From NCBI RefSeq assembly GCF_001758225.1, contig NZ_MAST01000001.1, forward strand, positions 62,001 to 126,000: a DNA stretch of 64,000 bases, in the 5' to 3' direction. This stretch comes from Humibacillus sp. DSM 29435. GTDB taxonomy: Bacteria; Actinomycetota; Actinomycetes; Actinomycetales; Dermatophilaceae. Both the position numbers and the translations under genes were made by a program. Each line of letters opens with the position of its first letter. The first letter of the stretch is position 1. The notes under the pieces are model-generated. The model ran no database searches, was not told where the DNA came from, and worked only from the letters and a program-made list of their open reading frames with translations. This document shows, one piece after another, positions 16,692-26,268 of the stretch.

Positions 16692-17942
16692 TCAGTCGAC
16701 GATGTTGTGGTCGGGGCCGAACGGGAACTTGGTGATGTTCTCGGCGCCGCTCTCGTTGACCACGAGGATGTCGTGCTCGCGGTACCCGCCGGCACCGGGC
16801 TGACCGTCGGCGACGGTGATCATCGGCTCCATCGAGACGACCATGCCGGGCTCGAGCACCGTGTCGATGTCCTCGCGCAGCTCAAGGCCCGCCTCGCGGC
16901 CGTAGTAGTGCGAGAGCACCCCGAACGAGTGGCCGTAGCCGAACGTGCGGTTGGCGAGCAGGCCGTGGCCGATGTAGATCTCGTTGAGCTCGGCCGCGAT
17001 GTCCTTGCAGACCGCGCCGGGCTTGATGAGCTCGAGACCGCGACGGTGCACCTCGACGTTGACGTTCCACAGCTCGAGCGAGCGCTCGTCGGGCTGGCCC
17101 AGGAAGAGGGTGCGCTCCAGGGCGGTGTAGTAGCCGCACGTCATGGGGAAGCAGTTGAGCGAGAGGATGTCGCCGCGCTGCAGCTTGCGGGTGGTGGCCC
17201 AGTTGTGGGCGCCGTCGGTGTTGAGGCCCGACTGGAACCACACCCAGGTGTCGCGGATCTCGCTGTCGGGGAAGGTCTTCGCGATCTCGTGGACCATCGC
17301 CTCGGTGCCGATCAGGGCGACCTCGTACTCGGTGATGCCCTCGCGGATCGCGGCCCGGATGGCCTCGCCACCGAGATCGCCGATGCGGGTGCTGTGCTTG
17401 ATGACCTCGATCTCCTCGGCCGACTTCAGCATCCGCTGGCGCATCGAGTCCTGAGCGACGTCGACCAGGGCTGCCCCGTCGAACACGCCCTGGAGCTTGG
17501 CGTGGGTGTCGAGCGAGAGGGTGTCGAACTCGACGCCGACCCGCTTCGGGGTGATGCCCCGCTGGCGCAGCGCCTCGCTGACCCCGAACTGGAAGTTGTC
17601 GCGCTTCCAGTCGGTGTAGACGATGTTCTCGCCGTAGCTGCGGCGCCACGGCATCCCGGCGTCGATGTTCGCGGTGACGGTGACCTGGTCGTCGGGGGTC
17701 ACGACGAGGGCGTAAGAGCGCCCGAAGTAGGTGAAGAGGAAGTCGGAGTAGTACTTGATGCCCTGGTAGGAGGTCAGCACGACCGCGTCGAGCTGCTTCT
17801 CAGCCATGATCGTGCGCAGCCCGCCGAGGCGGCGTTCGAACTCGGTGTCGGAGAAGGTGAGTGGGGCCTTCGACCCGTTGTGCAGCACCTTGAGGCGCTC
17901 GAGGTCGGCAACCGAGGTGGCGTTGGTCGTGTCGGCGGTCAT
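16692..17942 (-). CDS. creatinase (creatine amidinohydrolase)
   Basis: 416-aa pita-bread fold hydrolase that cleaves creatine to sarcosine and urea. It follows the Pseudomonas creatinase closely: TSYQGIKYYSDFLFTYFGRSYALVVT, NIVYTDWKRDNF, WFQSGLNTDGAHN with catalytic H246 (H232 in the Pseudomonas enzyme), DILSLNCFPMTCGYYTALERTLFL, RTFGYGHSFGVLSHYYGREAGLELREDIDTVLEPGMVVSMEPM and GAGGYREHDILVVNE with the C-terminal Glu. These stretches separate it from ordinary M24 aminopeptidases. ATG 17942 has GAAAGGA 8 bases upstream. It lies 60 bases after the transporter gene and shares its promoter. No creatininase or urease gene is visible. Sarcosine would feed the divergent sox operon. Confidence 0.93.
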   Translation of the reverse strand: MTADTTNATSVADLERLKVLHNGSKAPLTFSDTEFERRLGGLRTIMAEKQLDAVVLTSYQGIKYYSDFLFTYFGRSYALVVTPDDQVTVTANIDAGMPWRRSYGENIVYTDWKRDNFQFGVSEALRQRGITPKRVGVEFDTLSLDTHAKLQGVFDGAALVDVAQDSMRQRMLKSAEEIEVIKHSTRIGDLGGEAIRAAIREGITEYEVALIGTEAMVHEIAKTFPDSEIRDTWVWFQSGLNTDGAHNWATTRKLQRGDILSLNCFPMTCGYYTALERTLFLGQPDERSLELWNVNVEVHRRGLELIKPGAVCKDIAAELNEIYIGHGLLANRTFGYGHSFGVLSHYYGREAGLELREDIDTVLEPGMVVSMEPMITVADGQPGAGGYREHDILVVNESGAENITKFPFGPDHNIVD

Positions 17943-18002
17943 GGGTGGATCCTTTCGATCAGGTGTATGTCAGTCGGTAGTGAGAAGCGGCTCGGTGGCT
18001 GG

Positions 18003-19373
18003 TCAGCTGTGGCGCAGGGGGTCGCGGCTCGTCTCACGCGAGTAGGCGACAGCGACGAGCGACACGAAGGCAGCGGCCATCAGGTAGAACCCGGGGGCGA
18101 GGTCGCTGCCGGTCTTCGTGATGAGCAGGGTGGCCACGAAGGGGGCCGTGCCACCGAAGAGCGCGTTGCTGAGGTTGAAGCTCACGGCGAAGCCGCTGTA
18201 CCGGTTCTTCGTCGGGAAGAGCTCGGCGAGGAAGCTCGGCAGGGTGCCGTCGTTGAGGGTCAACATGGCTCCCAGCGCGATCTGCACGAGCAGGATGACC
18301 GCGAAGTTGCTGGTGTCGAGGAGCATGAACAGTGGCACCGTGAACAGCACGAACAGTACGGATGCCGTGATGAGCACGCGCTTACGTCCGTAGCGGTCAG
18401 AGGCCATACCGGTCAGCAGGATGAAGCCGATGTAGGTGACGAGGGCGACCGTCGTTGCGAGGTACGCCTGCGTGGCCGGGAGGCCGATCTCCTCGCTGAG
18501 GTAGGTCGGCATGTAGCTGAGGATGACGTAGAAGCCGACGGCGTTGAGCAGCACGGCGCCGGTGGCGATCAGCAGCACCTTCCAGTAGTTGACGAACAGG
18601 TCCTTCATCGGGGCCTTGACGACCTCGTCGGACTCGGCGAGCTCGCGGAACGCGGGGGTGTCTTCGAGCTTGGTGCGGATGTAGCGGCCGATCAGGCCCA
18701 TCGGCGCAGCGAGGATGAAGGGCAACCGCCAGCCCCAGCTCTGCATCTGCTCGGTGTCGAGCAGGCCGGTCAGCAGGGCCGCGATGAGCGACCCGAGCAG
18801 CAGGCCTGCGGCCGTGGAGGCCGGCACGACGGCGGCGTAGAGGCCGCGTCGGTTGGCGGGGGCGTACTCCACGAGGAAGGCTGAGGCGCCGGCGTACTCG
18901 CCCGAGGCCGAGAAGCCCTGCACGACGCGCACGAGGAGCAGCAGGATGGGGGCCCAGATGCCGATCGTGTTGTACGAGGGGAGAAGGGCGATGCAGAAGG
19001 TCGCCATCGACATGATGAGGATCGACCAGCTGAGAGCGGTACGCCGGCCGATCTTGTCGCCGATGTGTCCCCAGACGAAGCCGCCGAGGGGCCGTACGAG
19101 GAACGAGATGGCGAAGAGGGCGAAGGTCAGCAGCAGGCCCGTCTGCTTATCGGTGTCGGGAAAGAACACCACGGCGATCGTGGTCGCGAGGTAGCCGTAG
19201 ACGGCGTAGTCGAACCACTCGACGAAGTTGCCGATGAAGCTGGCCCCCACGACCTTTCGCAGGGTGTTCTTGCCGACGGCGTTGGGGTCGGGTCGCTCCT
19301 GACCGCTCAGGCTCGGGCCGAGATCGGCCGTTACCGGGTCGCTATTCGTCTTGCCGGTCTGGTTCTTCGACAT
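18003..19373 (-). CDS. MHS-family MFS transporter, probable creatine/sarcosine/betaine uptake
   Basis: 456-aa protein with 12 TM segments. GASFIGNFVEWFDYAVYGYLATTIAVVFF, RPLGGFVWGHIGDKIGRR (loop 2-3 motif), RVVQGFSASGEYAGASAFLVEYAPANRRGL and DRYGRKRVL are diagnostic of the metabolite:H+ symporters related to ProP and KgtP. Substrate is not readable from sequence; the position directly before creatinase suggests creatine or a related N-methyl compound (inference). ATG 19373. It has its own promoter at 19425-19453 with an inverted repeat over the transcription start. Confidence 0.88.
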   Translation of the reverse strand: MSKNQTGKTNSDPVTADLGPSLSGQERPDPNAVGKNTLRKVVGASFIGNFVEWFDYAVYGYLATTIAVVFFPDTDKQTGLLLTFALFAISFLVRPLGGFVWGHIGDKIGRRTALSWSILIMSMATFCIALLPSYNTIGIWAPILLLLVRVVQGFSASGEYAGASAFLVEYAPANRRGLYAAVVPASTAAGLLLGSLIAALLTGLLDTEQMQSWGWRLPFILAAPMGLIGRYIRTKLEDTPAFRELAESDEVVKAPMKDLFVNYWKVLLIATGAVLLNAVGFYVILSYMPTYLSEEIGLPATQAYLATTVALVTYIGFILLTGMASDRYGRKRVLITASVLFVLFTVPLFMLLDTSNFAVILLVQIALGAMLTLNDGTLPSFLAELFPTKNRYSGFAVSFNLSNALFGGTAPFVATLLITKTGSDLAPGFYLMAAAFVSLVAVAYSRETSRDPLRHS

Positions 19374-19395
19374 TGAAGCTCCAAGGGGAGGTGCA

Positions 19396-19453
19396 GTTGC
19401 ATTCGTTGCAACCGCGTTGCGTCAGTATGAACGCAGCCGAGGCCCGACGTCAA
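19396..19453 (-). promoter_or_regulatory. promoter and operator of the transporter-creatinase operon
   Basis: On the minus strand TTGACG (19453-19448), a 17-base spacer and TCATAC (19430-19425) form a good vegetative promoter in the 111-base gap between the GntR stop and the transporter start. Just downstream lies an inverted repeat with 6-base arms GTTGCA/TGCAAC and a 5-base centre (19396-19412), well placed for a repressor that blocks transcription. The SD AAGGGGAGG is nearer the ATG. Confidence 0.6.
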
Positions 19454-19484
19454 TAGTCCATTTTCCCGGATGGCCGGTGGGCGC

Positions 19485-20201
19485 TCAGAGCACCTCACGC
19501 ACCGACTGCTCGAAGTGGGTCGTGTGCGCCAGGGCCAGTTCGGCGGCGCGGTCGGGGAGGTTGTCGGCGATGGCGCGAAGCAGGCCGGCGTGCTCCTGCA
19601 CGTGGTCGCCGATGGCGGGCAGCCGGTCGAGAACGAGACACCAGATGCGGGTGGCGAGATTGTCGAGCCGCACCAGGGTCTCCTCGAGGTGCGGGTTGCC
19701 GGTGGCGCCGTAGATGAGCCGGTGCACGTCGATGTCGTACTCCATCAGCGCCCGGTTTCCGACCCTCTCCAGATCCATGCCGGCGATCTGGTCGGCCTTG
19801 GCCGACAGAGCCGCCCGGCTTGCCGGGCGAGCCGTGGTGGCCGCGCGTCGGGCCGCCAGCGGCTCGAGCACGACCCGCATCTCCGACACCGTCGCGAGGT
19901 CGGTGATGTCGACCTGGGTGGCGAAGGTGCCACGCCTCGGGTAGGAGACGACGAGGTGGTCGAGCTCGAGCTTCTTCAGGCTCTCGCGCACCGGGGTGCG
20001 CCCGATGCCGAGCTCGAGGGCCAGCGCCTGCTCGTTGATCGGCGCACCCGGCGCGATGTCGAGCATGACCAGCCGGTCGCGCATCAGGTGGTACGCCTGC
20101 TCGGCCATCGAGGCGTAGCCATCCGCGCCGCCGGCCACGACAGCGGAGAGGCTGGTGGCCCGAACGGGGGTGAGGCCGGTGGTCAGGCTCTCGATGCTCA
20201 T
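19485..20201 (-). CDS. GntR family transcriptional regulator, FCD domain
   Basis: 238-aa regulator: winged helix at ~35-105 (YHLMRDRLVMLDIAPGAPINEQALALELGIGRTPVRESLKKLELDHLVVSYPRRGTFA) and FCD domain with MRVVLEPLAARRA, YDIDVHRLIYGATGNPHLEETL and the final THFEQSVREVL. ATG 20201 has GAGGAG 8-13 bases upstream; in-frame starts further up add a Pro/Arg-rich leader. It is divergent from glyA-soxBDAG and upstream of the transporter/creatinase genes, so it is the likely switch for both halves of the creatine/sarcosine pathway. Confidence 0.87.
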   Translation of the reverse strand: MSIESLTTGLTPVRATSLSAVVAGGADGYASMAEQAYHLMRDRLVMLDIAPGAPINEQALALELGIGRTPVRESLKKLELDHLVVSYPRRGTFATQVDITDLATVSEMRVVLEPLAARRAATTARPASRAALSAKADQIAGMDLERVGNRALMEYDIDVHRLIYGATGNPHLEETLVRLDNLATRIWCLVLDRLPAIGDHVQEHAGLLRAIADNLPDRAAELALAHTTHFEQSVREVL

Positions 20202-20294
20202 TCTCGATCTCCTCGGTTGGAAAGGTCTGGTCATGGTGGCGCACGCCTCGGGTCGCCGCATGGTTTCGTGCCCTCCATTGACGGGGCGGCTGTC

Positions 20295-20338
20295 TTAGAC
20301 ATATCGTAACCCCTAGATTGATATATCAGATGTCGACA
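20295..20338 (+). promoter_or_regulatory. glyA-sox promoter region with two palindromes
   Basis: The 158-base divergent gap between the GntR gene and glyA is AT-rich at this point. TAGACA (20296-20301) and TGATAT (20319-20324), 17 bases apart, could be a promoter for glyA. The -10 is embedded in a perfect 10-bp palindrome TGATATATCA (20319-20328), followed by TGTCGACA (20331-20338). Both are candidate GntR operators. The SD AGGAGGGG precedes ATG 20360. Confidence 0.5.
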
Positions 20339-20359
20339 CGGCAAATATCAGGAGGGGCA

Positions 20360-21685
20360 ATGACGACCCAGACGCTCTCTACCACCACGGCAGGTAGCCA
20401 CTCGAGTCTTGACGAGCAGCTCGGGGTGCTCGATCCCGAGGTGGCCAACGCGATCAGCGACGAGCTGGACCGCCAGCAGGACACCCTCGAGATGATCGCG
20501 TCGGAGAACTTCGCTCCCGTCGCCGTCATGCAGGCCCAGGGCTCGGTACTGACGAACAAGTACGCCGAGGGCTACCCCGGCCGCCGGTACTACGGCGGCT
20601 GCGAGCACGTCGACGTCATCGAGACCCTCGCCATCGACCGGGTCAAGGCCCTGTTCGGCGCTGAGTTCGCCAACGTGCAGCCCCACTCGGGCGCCCAGGC
20701 CAACGCCGCTGTGATGCACGCCCTGATCCGCCCCGGCGACACCATCCTCGGTCTCGAGCTGGCCCACGGCGGGCACCTCACCCACGGCATGAAGATCAAC
20801 TTCTCGGGGCGCCTCTACGAGGTGGCCGCCTACGGAGTCCGCGAGGACACCCACCTCATCGACATGGCCGACGTCGAGCGGCTCGCCCACGAGCACCAGC
20901 CCAAGATGATCATCGCCGGCTGGTCGGCCTACCCCCGTCAGCTCGACTTCGCCGAGTTCCGGCGCATCGCGGATGCCGTGGGCGCCTACCTCTTCGTCGA
21001 CATGGCCCACTTCGCCGGCCTGGTCGCCGCCGGGCTGCACCCGTCGCCGGTGCCGCATGCCCACGTCGTCAGCAGCACGACCCACAAGACGCTCGGCGGC
21101 CCGCGCGGCGGCATCATCCTCACCAACGACGCCGCCATCGCCAAGAAGATCAACTCGGCCGTCTTCCCCGGACAGCAGGGCGGTCCGCTCGAGCACGTCA
21201 TCGCCGGCAAGGCGGTCGCGTTCAAGCTCGCGGCCACCGAGGCGTTCGCTGACCGTCAGTCGCGCACCCTCGAGGGGGCCGGCATCCTCGCCGACCGCCT
21301 GCAGCAGCCGGATGTCGCTGCTCGTGGCATCAGCGTGCTCACCGGTGGCACCGACGTGCACCTCGTGCTCGTCGACCTGCGCCACTCCGAGCTCGACGGG
21401 CAGCAGGGCGAAGACCTGCTTCACACGATCGGCATCACCGTCAACCGCAACGCGGTGCCCTTCGACCCGCGCCCGCCGATGGTCAGCTCGGGTCTGCGCA
21501 TCGGCACCCCGGCCCTGGCCACCCGTGGCCTCGACGCCGAGGCCTTCGCCGAGGTGGCCGACATCATCGCCTTGGCGCTTGCCGCCGAGACCGGCAAGGC
21601 CGACATCGAGGGTCTGCGGGCCCGTGTCACCGCCCTGACCGAACGCTTCCCGCTGTACCCGGGTGTCGAGGGAGGTCTGGCATGA
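20360..21685 (+). CDS. glyA: serine hydroxymethyltransferase
   Basis: 441-aa PLP enzyme interconverting glycine plus 5,10-methylene-THF and serine plus THF. Motifs: [68 protein letters not shown], and [14 protein letters not shown] with the Schiff-base lysine. ATG 20360 follows AGGAGGGG; a longer frame from 20318 would start inside the operator. The stop overlaps the soxB start by ATGA. Placed first in the sarcosine oxidase operon, it uses exactly the two products of that enzyme. It is probably a pathway-dedicated paralogue; a housekeeping glyA is expected elsewhere. Confidence 0.95.
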   Translation: MTTQTLSTTTAGSHSSLDEQLGVLDPEVANAISDELDRQQDTLEMIASENFAPVAVMQAQGSVLTNKYAEGYPGRRYYGGCEHVDVIETLAIDRVKALFGAEFANVQPHSGAQANAAVMHALIRPGDTILGLELAHGGHLTHGMKINFSGRLYEVAAYGVREDTHLIDMADVERLAHEHQPKMIIAGWSAYPRQLDFAEFRRIADAVGAYLFVDMAHFAGLVAAGLHPSPVPHAHVVSSTTHKTLGGPRGGIILTNDAAIAKKINSAVFPGQQGGPLEHVIAGKAVAFKLAATEAFADRQSRTLEGAGILADRLQQPDVAARGISVLTGGTDVHLVLVDLRHSELDGQQGEDLLHTIGITVNRNAVPFDPRPPMVSSGLRIGTPALATRGLDAEAFAEVADIIALALAAETGKADIEGLRARVTALTERFPLYPGVEGGLA

Positions 21686-22902
21686 GCCAGCGCGAGCTGC
21701 CCCAGCACCCCGACTTCCTCTGGACCAACCCCGACCCGAAGAAGAGCTACGACGTCGTCATCGTCGGCGGCGGCGGCCACGGGCTCGCCACCGCCTACAA
21801 CCTGGCCAAGCACCACGGCATCACCAATGTGGCCGTGCTCGACAAGGGCTGGCTGGCCGGCGGCAACATGGCCCGCAACACCACGATCATCCGGTCGAAC
21901 TACCTCTGGGACGAGTCGGCGGCCATCTACGAGACCTCGCTCAAGCTGTGGGAGACCATGCAGGAGGACCTCGGCTACGACGTGTTCTTCAGCCAGCGCG
22001 GCGTGCTCAACCTGGCCCACACCATGCAGGACGAGCGTGACTCGGTGCGACGCGTCGAGGCCAACCGTCTCAACGGGGTCGACGCCGAGTGGGTCACGCC
22101 GCAGCAGGTCAAGGAACTCTGCCCGATCATCAACATCAACGACGACATCCGCTACCCGGTGATGGGCGGCACCTACCAGCCTCGCGCCGGTATCGCCAAG
22201 CACGACTGGGTGGCGTGGGCCTACGCCCGACGCGCCAACGAGATGGGCGTCGACCTCATCCAGAACTGCGAGGTGACCGGGTTCGTCATGGACGGCGACC
22301 GGGTGGTCGGGGTCGAGACGAACCGGGGCCGGATCAACGCCGGCAAGGTCGCCCTCGCCGCGGCCGGCTACACCTCGGTGCTGGCCGACATGGCCGGGTT
22401 CCGGGTGCCGATCCAGAGCCACCCCCTGCAGGCGCTCGTCTCCGAGCTGCACGAGATCGTGCACCCCACGGTCGTGATGTCCAACCATGTGCACGTCTAC
22501 GTCTCGCAGGCCCACAAGGGTGAGCTCGTGATGGGTGCCGGCGTCGACGCCTACAACGGCTACGGCCAGCGCGGCTCCTTCCACGTGATCGAGCACCAGA
22601 TGGCAGCGGCGGTCGAGCTTTTCCCGATCTTCGCCCGTGCCCACCTGCTGCGCACCTGGGGCGGGGTGGTCGATGTCACGCTCGACGCCTCACCGGTCAT
22701 GGGCCTCACGCCCGTCGACCAGATGTACGTCAACTGCGGTTGGGGCACCGGCGGTTTCAAGGCCGTTCCCGCTGCCGGCCTCGCCTACGCCCACACCATC
22801 GCCCACGACGAGCCGCACCCGCTCAACCGGGGCTACGGTCTCGACCGCTTCGTCACCGGCGCCCTCATCGACGAGCACGGCGCTGCTGCCGTGGCTCACT
22901 GA
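21682..22902 (+). CDS. soxB: sarcosine oxidase subunit beta
   Basis: 406-aa flavoprotein subunit that oxidises sarcosine to glycine with release of methylene-THF and H2O2 in the heterotetramer. The dinucleotide fold is [22 protein letters not shown] (residues ~25-46). H174 in [15 protein letters not shown] corresponds to the covalent FMN histidine of the corynebacterial enzyme. ATRN-like [19 protein letters not shown] and the end [15 protein letters not shown] are family blocks. ATG 21682 overlaps the glyA stop; a 28-base gap leads to soxD. Confidence 0.95.
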   Translation: MSQRELPQHPDFLWTNPDPKKSYDVVIVGGGGHGLATAYNLAKHHGITNVAVLDKGWLAGGNMARNTTIIRSNYLWDESAAIYETSLKLWETMQEDLGYDVFFSQRGVLNLAHTMQDERDSVRRVEANRLNGVDAEWVTPQQVKELCPIININDDIRYPVMGGTYQPRAGIAKHDWVAWAYARRANEMGVDLIQNCEVTGFVMDGDRVVGVETNRGRINAGKVALAAAGYTSVLADMAGFRVPIQSHPLQALVSELHEIVHPTVVMSNHVHVYVSQAHKGELVMGAGVDAYNGYGQRGSFHVIEHQMAAAVELFPIFARAHLLRTWGGVVDVTLDASPVMGLTPVDQMYVNCGWGTGGFKAVPAAGLAYAHTIAHDEPHPLNRGYGLDRFVTGALIDEHGAAAVAH

Positions 22903-22930
22903 CACCACTGACGGCAAGGAGTCTTTCGCC

Positions 22931-23245
22931 ATGATGGTCATCCCCTGCCCGTTCTGCGGGCCCCGCAACGAGACCGAGTACACCTACGGCGGTCAGGCCC
23001 ACGTGGCCTACCCCGAGAACCCCGACGCCCTCACCGACGAGCAGTGGGCGCAGTTCCTCTTCTACCGCGACAACCCCCGGGGCAGCTACGCAGAGCGCTG
23101 GCAGCACTCGGCCGGATGCCGCAAGTGGTTCAACGCCGTTCGCAACACGCACACCTACGAGATCACCCACGTGTACCGCCTCGACCAGGCCAGGCCCGAC
23201 GGGCTGCCGAAGGCACCACTCGCGACGAAGGAGGTTGGAGCATGA
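22931..23245 (+). CDS. soxD: sarcosine oxidase subunit delta
   Basis: 104-aa zinc-binding subunit of heterotetrameric sarcosine oxidase. CPFCGPRNETEYTYGGQAHVAYP gives two of the zinc cysteines, and the later WQHSAGCRKWFNAVRNTHTYEI holds a His-Cys pair. AAGGAG lies 9 bases before ATG 22931; the next codon is also ATG (22934). The stop overlaps the soxA start (ATGA). The highly conserved order B-D-A-G supports the call. Confidence 0.94.
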   Translation: MMVIPCPFCGPRNETEYTYGGQAHVAYPENPDALTDEQWAQFLFYRDNPRGSYAERWQHSAGCRKWFNAVRNTHTYEITHVYRLDQARPDGLPKAPLATKEVGA

Positions 23246-26200
23246 CCCAGCACCAGAACCACCACGGGGGCCGGCTCGAGCGCGGTGGGCGCCTCGATCG
23301 CGACCAGCCGATCGGGTTCACCATCGACGGCACGGCCCTGACCGGTTACGCCGGCGACACCCTCGCATCCGCGCTCGTGGCCAACGGCCGCCTGCGAGTG
23401 GGCGACTCCATCTACCTGCGCCGCCCGCGCGGCGTGCTGAGCGCCGGCGTCGAGGAACCCAACGCGTTCGTTCGCGTCAACGGCGAGCACAACGAGTCGA
23501 TGCTGCCCGCCACCACGCTCGAGCTGCGCGACGGCCTCGACGTCACCCTGCTCGACGGCATCGGGGTGCTCGACGACCGCCCCGACCGCAACGAGTACGA
23601 CAAGATGCACGTGCACGCCGACGTGGCCGTCATCGGCTCCGGCCCGGCCGGTCTCGCCGCGGCCAAGGAGGCCGCATCCGGCGGAGCCCGGGTCGTGCTC
23701 TTCGAGCAGGACTTCGAGCTGGGCGGCTCCCTGCTGTCTGACCCCACCATCACCGTCGCAGACCAGGGCGCCCTCGACTACGTCGCCAGTGTGCGGGCCG
23801 AGCTCGAGGCCGCCCCCGAGGTCACCGTGCTGACCCGCACCTGTGTGTTCGGCAGCTACGACAACAACTTCCTCGTGGCGCTCGAGAAGCGCGACGACGT
23901 GGCGTCGGCCGAGGGCGGCGTCTCGCGTCAGCGGCTCTGGCACGTCACGGCCGGCCAGGTCGTGCTCGCGGTGGGTGCCTTCGAGCGCCCGATCGTGTTC
24001 AGCGACAACGATGTTCCCGGCGTCATGCTGGCGTCTGCCGTGAAGACCTACGTCGAGCGGTGGGCTGCCCTGCCGGGTCGTGACGTGGTGCTCTTCACCA
24101 CCAACGACTCCGCCTACGAGACGGCACGCTGCCTGACGAAGGCCGGCGCAACGGTCACGGTGATCGACGCGCGCCCAGAGGTCAAGGCCGCCACCAGTGC
24201 CCAGGAGGGTGCTCGGCGGGCCGGCCTCACGGTGCGCACGGCATCCGCCGTGGTGGGCATCGAGGGCAGTGAGGGCGTCACCGGCGCGTTCGTGGCTTCG
24301 ATCGACGACGCCGGCCAGCTGGCCGGCGACGCCGAGCTGATCGCCTGCGACCTGGTCGCGGTGTCGGGCGGCTGGACCCCCAACGTGAGCCTGCACAGCC
24401 AGCGTCAGGGCCAGCTCGCCTGGGACGACGTGCTCTCCGGCTTCGTGCCGTCGGCCGGGGTCAAGAACCAGTTCGTCGTCGGCGCCGGCAACGGCACCTA
24501 CGACACCGACGACTGCCTCATCGAGGGAGCCCGCGCGGGTCGAGGCGCTGCCGCGGCTGCCGGCTTCCCGGCGTCCAGCAGTGCTGACGGCGGTGACGCC
24601 GTCGCCGAGAGCGCCGAGGTCTGGCGCGCCCGCCAGCACCGCGCCGCCGGCACGGTGCGTCCGCTGTGGGCCGTGCCCGCGCCCGACGGTTCTCTCGACA
24701 CGCACTTCGTCGACCCGCACCGCGACAACACCGCGGCCGACGTGCTGCGCGCCACGGGGGCCGGCATGCGCTCGGTCGAGCACGTCAAGCGCTACACCTC
24801 GATCAGCACCGGCATCGACCAGGGCAAGATCGGCGGAGTCAACACCATCGGCCTGCTCACCCAGCTGCTCTCGGGCAACGACACCAAGGCGATCCCGTCC
24901 GGTCAGCCCGGCCAGGATGCGGCCGATGCGGTGGAGCTGACGGCATCGGGTCAGCCGGCCCGCCGGCCCACGCCGGGCACCATCGGCACGACGACCTTCC
25001 GCGCGCCGTTCACCCCGGTGGCGTTCACCGCACTGGCCGGTCGTGGCCGCGGCGCCCTGTTCGATGCAGCCCGCACCAGCCCCGCACATTCGTGGCACGT
25101 CGAGCACGGTGCCCGTTTCGAGGACGTCGGTCAGTGGAAGCGCCCGTGGTTCTACCCCCAGGAGGGAGAGGACATGGACGCCGCGGTGGCACGCGAGTGT
25201 CGGGCGGCCCGCGAAGGGGTGGCCTTCATGGACGCCACCACGCTGGGCAAGATCGAGATCCGGGGGGCTGACGCACCCGAGTTCCTCAACCGCATGTACA
25301 CCAACCCGTTCCTCAAGCTGCCCGTCGGCAAGGGACGCTACGGCGTCATGTGTACCGTCTCAGGCATGGTGTTCGACGACGGCGTCACGCTTCGTCTCGC
25401 CGACGACCGCTTCTTCATGACGACCACCACCGGCGGCGCGGCCAAGGTGCTCGACTGGCTTGAGGAGTGGAGCCAGACCGAGTGGCCCGAGCTCGACGTC
25501 ACGCTCTCCTCGGTGACCGAGCAGTGGTCGACCGTCGCTGTGGTGGGGCCGCGTTCGCGCGAGGTCATCGCCAAGCTGGCCCCCGACCTCGACGTATCGA
25601 AGGAGGGGTTCGGCTTCATGGAGTTCCGGGAGACGACGCTCGCCTCGGGCATCGACGCCCGGGTCTGCCGCATCACCTTCTCGGGCGAGCTCGCCTACGA
25701 GATCAACGTGCCGCGCTGGTACGGCCTCAAGGTCTGGGAAGACGTCGCGGCCGCCGGCGAGGAGTTCGACATCACGCCGTACGGCACCGAGACGATGCAC
25801 GTGCTGCGCGCCGAGAAGGCCTTCCCCATCGTGGGGCAGGAGACCGACGGCACCGTCACCCCGCACGACCTCGGCATGGACTGGGTGGTCAGCAAGACCA
25901 AGGAGTTCATCGGCAAGCGCTCGTTCTCGCGGGCGGCGTTCACCGAGCCGGGTCGCAAGCAGCTCGTCAGCGTGCTCCCGCTCGACCACACGCTGCGTCT
26001 GCCCGAGGGAGCCCAGCTCGTCGAGCCCGACGCTCTGGGTGACTACACCGGCGAGGGGCTGCCGACCGCGCCCATCGCGATGGTGGGCTTCGTCACCTCG
26101 AGCTACCACAGCCAGGCGTTGGGCCGCAGCTTCGCCCTCGCCCTCGTCAAGGACGGGCCCACCCGGGTCGGTCAGACGCTGCTCGCTTCGTTCGGTGGCA

Positions 26201-26268
26201 AGTTCGCCGAGGTCGAGGTGCGCGAACCCGTGCTCTACGACAAGGAAGGAGCTCGCCGAGATGGCTGA
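23242..26268 (+). CDS. soxA: sarcosine oxidase subunit alpha
   Basis: 1008-aa subunit. Domain order: N-terminal 2Fe2S-fold domain (residues ~20-100, GFTIDGTALTGYAGDTLASALVANG), NAD-binding flavoprotein domain with GSGPAG at 132-137, and a C-terminal GCV_T/aminomethyltransferase domain from ~620 (EGVAFMDATTLGKIEIRGADAPEFLNRMYTN) that binds THF and accepts the formaldehyde unit. ATG 23242 follows GGAGGTTGGAG and overlaps the soxD stop by four bases. The stop lies eight bases inside soxG. Confidence 0.95.
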   Translation: MTQHQNHHGGRLERGGRLDRDQPIGFTIDGTALTGYAGDTLASALVANGRLRVGDSIYLRRPRGVLSAGVEEPNAFVRVNGEHNESMLPATTLELRDGLDVTLLDGIGVLDDRPDRNEYDKMHVHADVAVIGSGPAGLAAAKEAASGGARVVLFEQDFELGGSLLSDPTITVADQGALDYVASVRAELEAAPEVTVLTRTCVFGSYDNNFLVALEKRDDVASAEGGVSRQRLWHVTAGQVVLAVGAFERPIVFSDNDVPGVMLASAVKTYVERWAALPGRDVVLFTTNDSAYETARCLTKAGATVTVIDARPEVKAATSAQEGARRAGLTVRTASAVVGIEGSEGVTGAFVASIDDAGQLAGDAELIACDLVAVSGGWTPNVSLHSQRQGQLAWDDVLSGFVPSAGVKNQFVVGAGNGTYDTDDCLIEGARAGRGAAAAAGFPASSSADGGDAVAESAEVWRARQHRAAGTVRPLWAVPAPDGSLDTHFVDPHRDNTAADVLRATGAGMRSVEHVKRYTSISTGIDQGKIGGVNTIGLLTQLLSGNDTKAIPSGQPGQDAADAVELTASGQPARRPTPGTIGTTTFRAPFTPVAFTALAGRGRGALFDAARTSPAHSWHVEHGARFEDVGQWKRPWFYPQEGEDMDAAVARECRAAREGVAFMDATTLGKIEIRGADAPEFLNRMYTNPFLKLPVGKGRYGVMCTVSGMVFDDGVTLRLADDRFFMTTTTGGAAKVLDWLEEWSQTEWPELDVTLSSVTEQWSTVAVVGPRSREVIAKLAPDLDVSKEGFGFMEFRETTLASGIDARVCRITFSGELAYEINVPRWYGLKVWEDVAAAGEEFDITPYGTETMHVLRAEKAFPIVGQETDGTVTPHDLGMDWVVSKTKEFIGKRSFSRAAFTEPGRKQLVSVLPLDHTLRLPEGAQLVEPDALGDYTGEGLPTAPIAMVGFVTSSYHSQALGRSFALALVKDGPTRVGQTLLASFGGKFAEVEVREPVLYDKEGARRDG

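Noticed and set aside
16692-17942. Call as generic Xaa-Pro aminopeptidase (M24)
   Set aside because: Long creatinase-specific stretches and the neighbouring sarcosine genes favour creatinase strongly.
15555-18884. A 1109-codon open frame on the plus strand
   Set aside because: It lies antisense to IclR, cupin, creatinase and transporter genes with clear family motifs; its Gly/Val/Glu/Ala-rich product has no family pattern and arises from the extreme GC bias.
23155-25107. A 650-codon minus-strand frame antisense to soxA
   Set aside because: Only an effect of high GC; soxA has domain motifs over the whole stretch and overlaps its neighbours properly.
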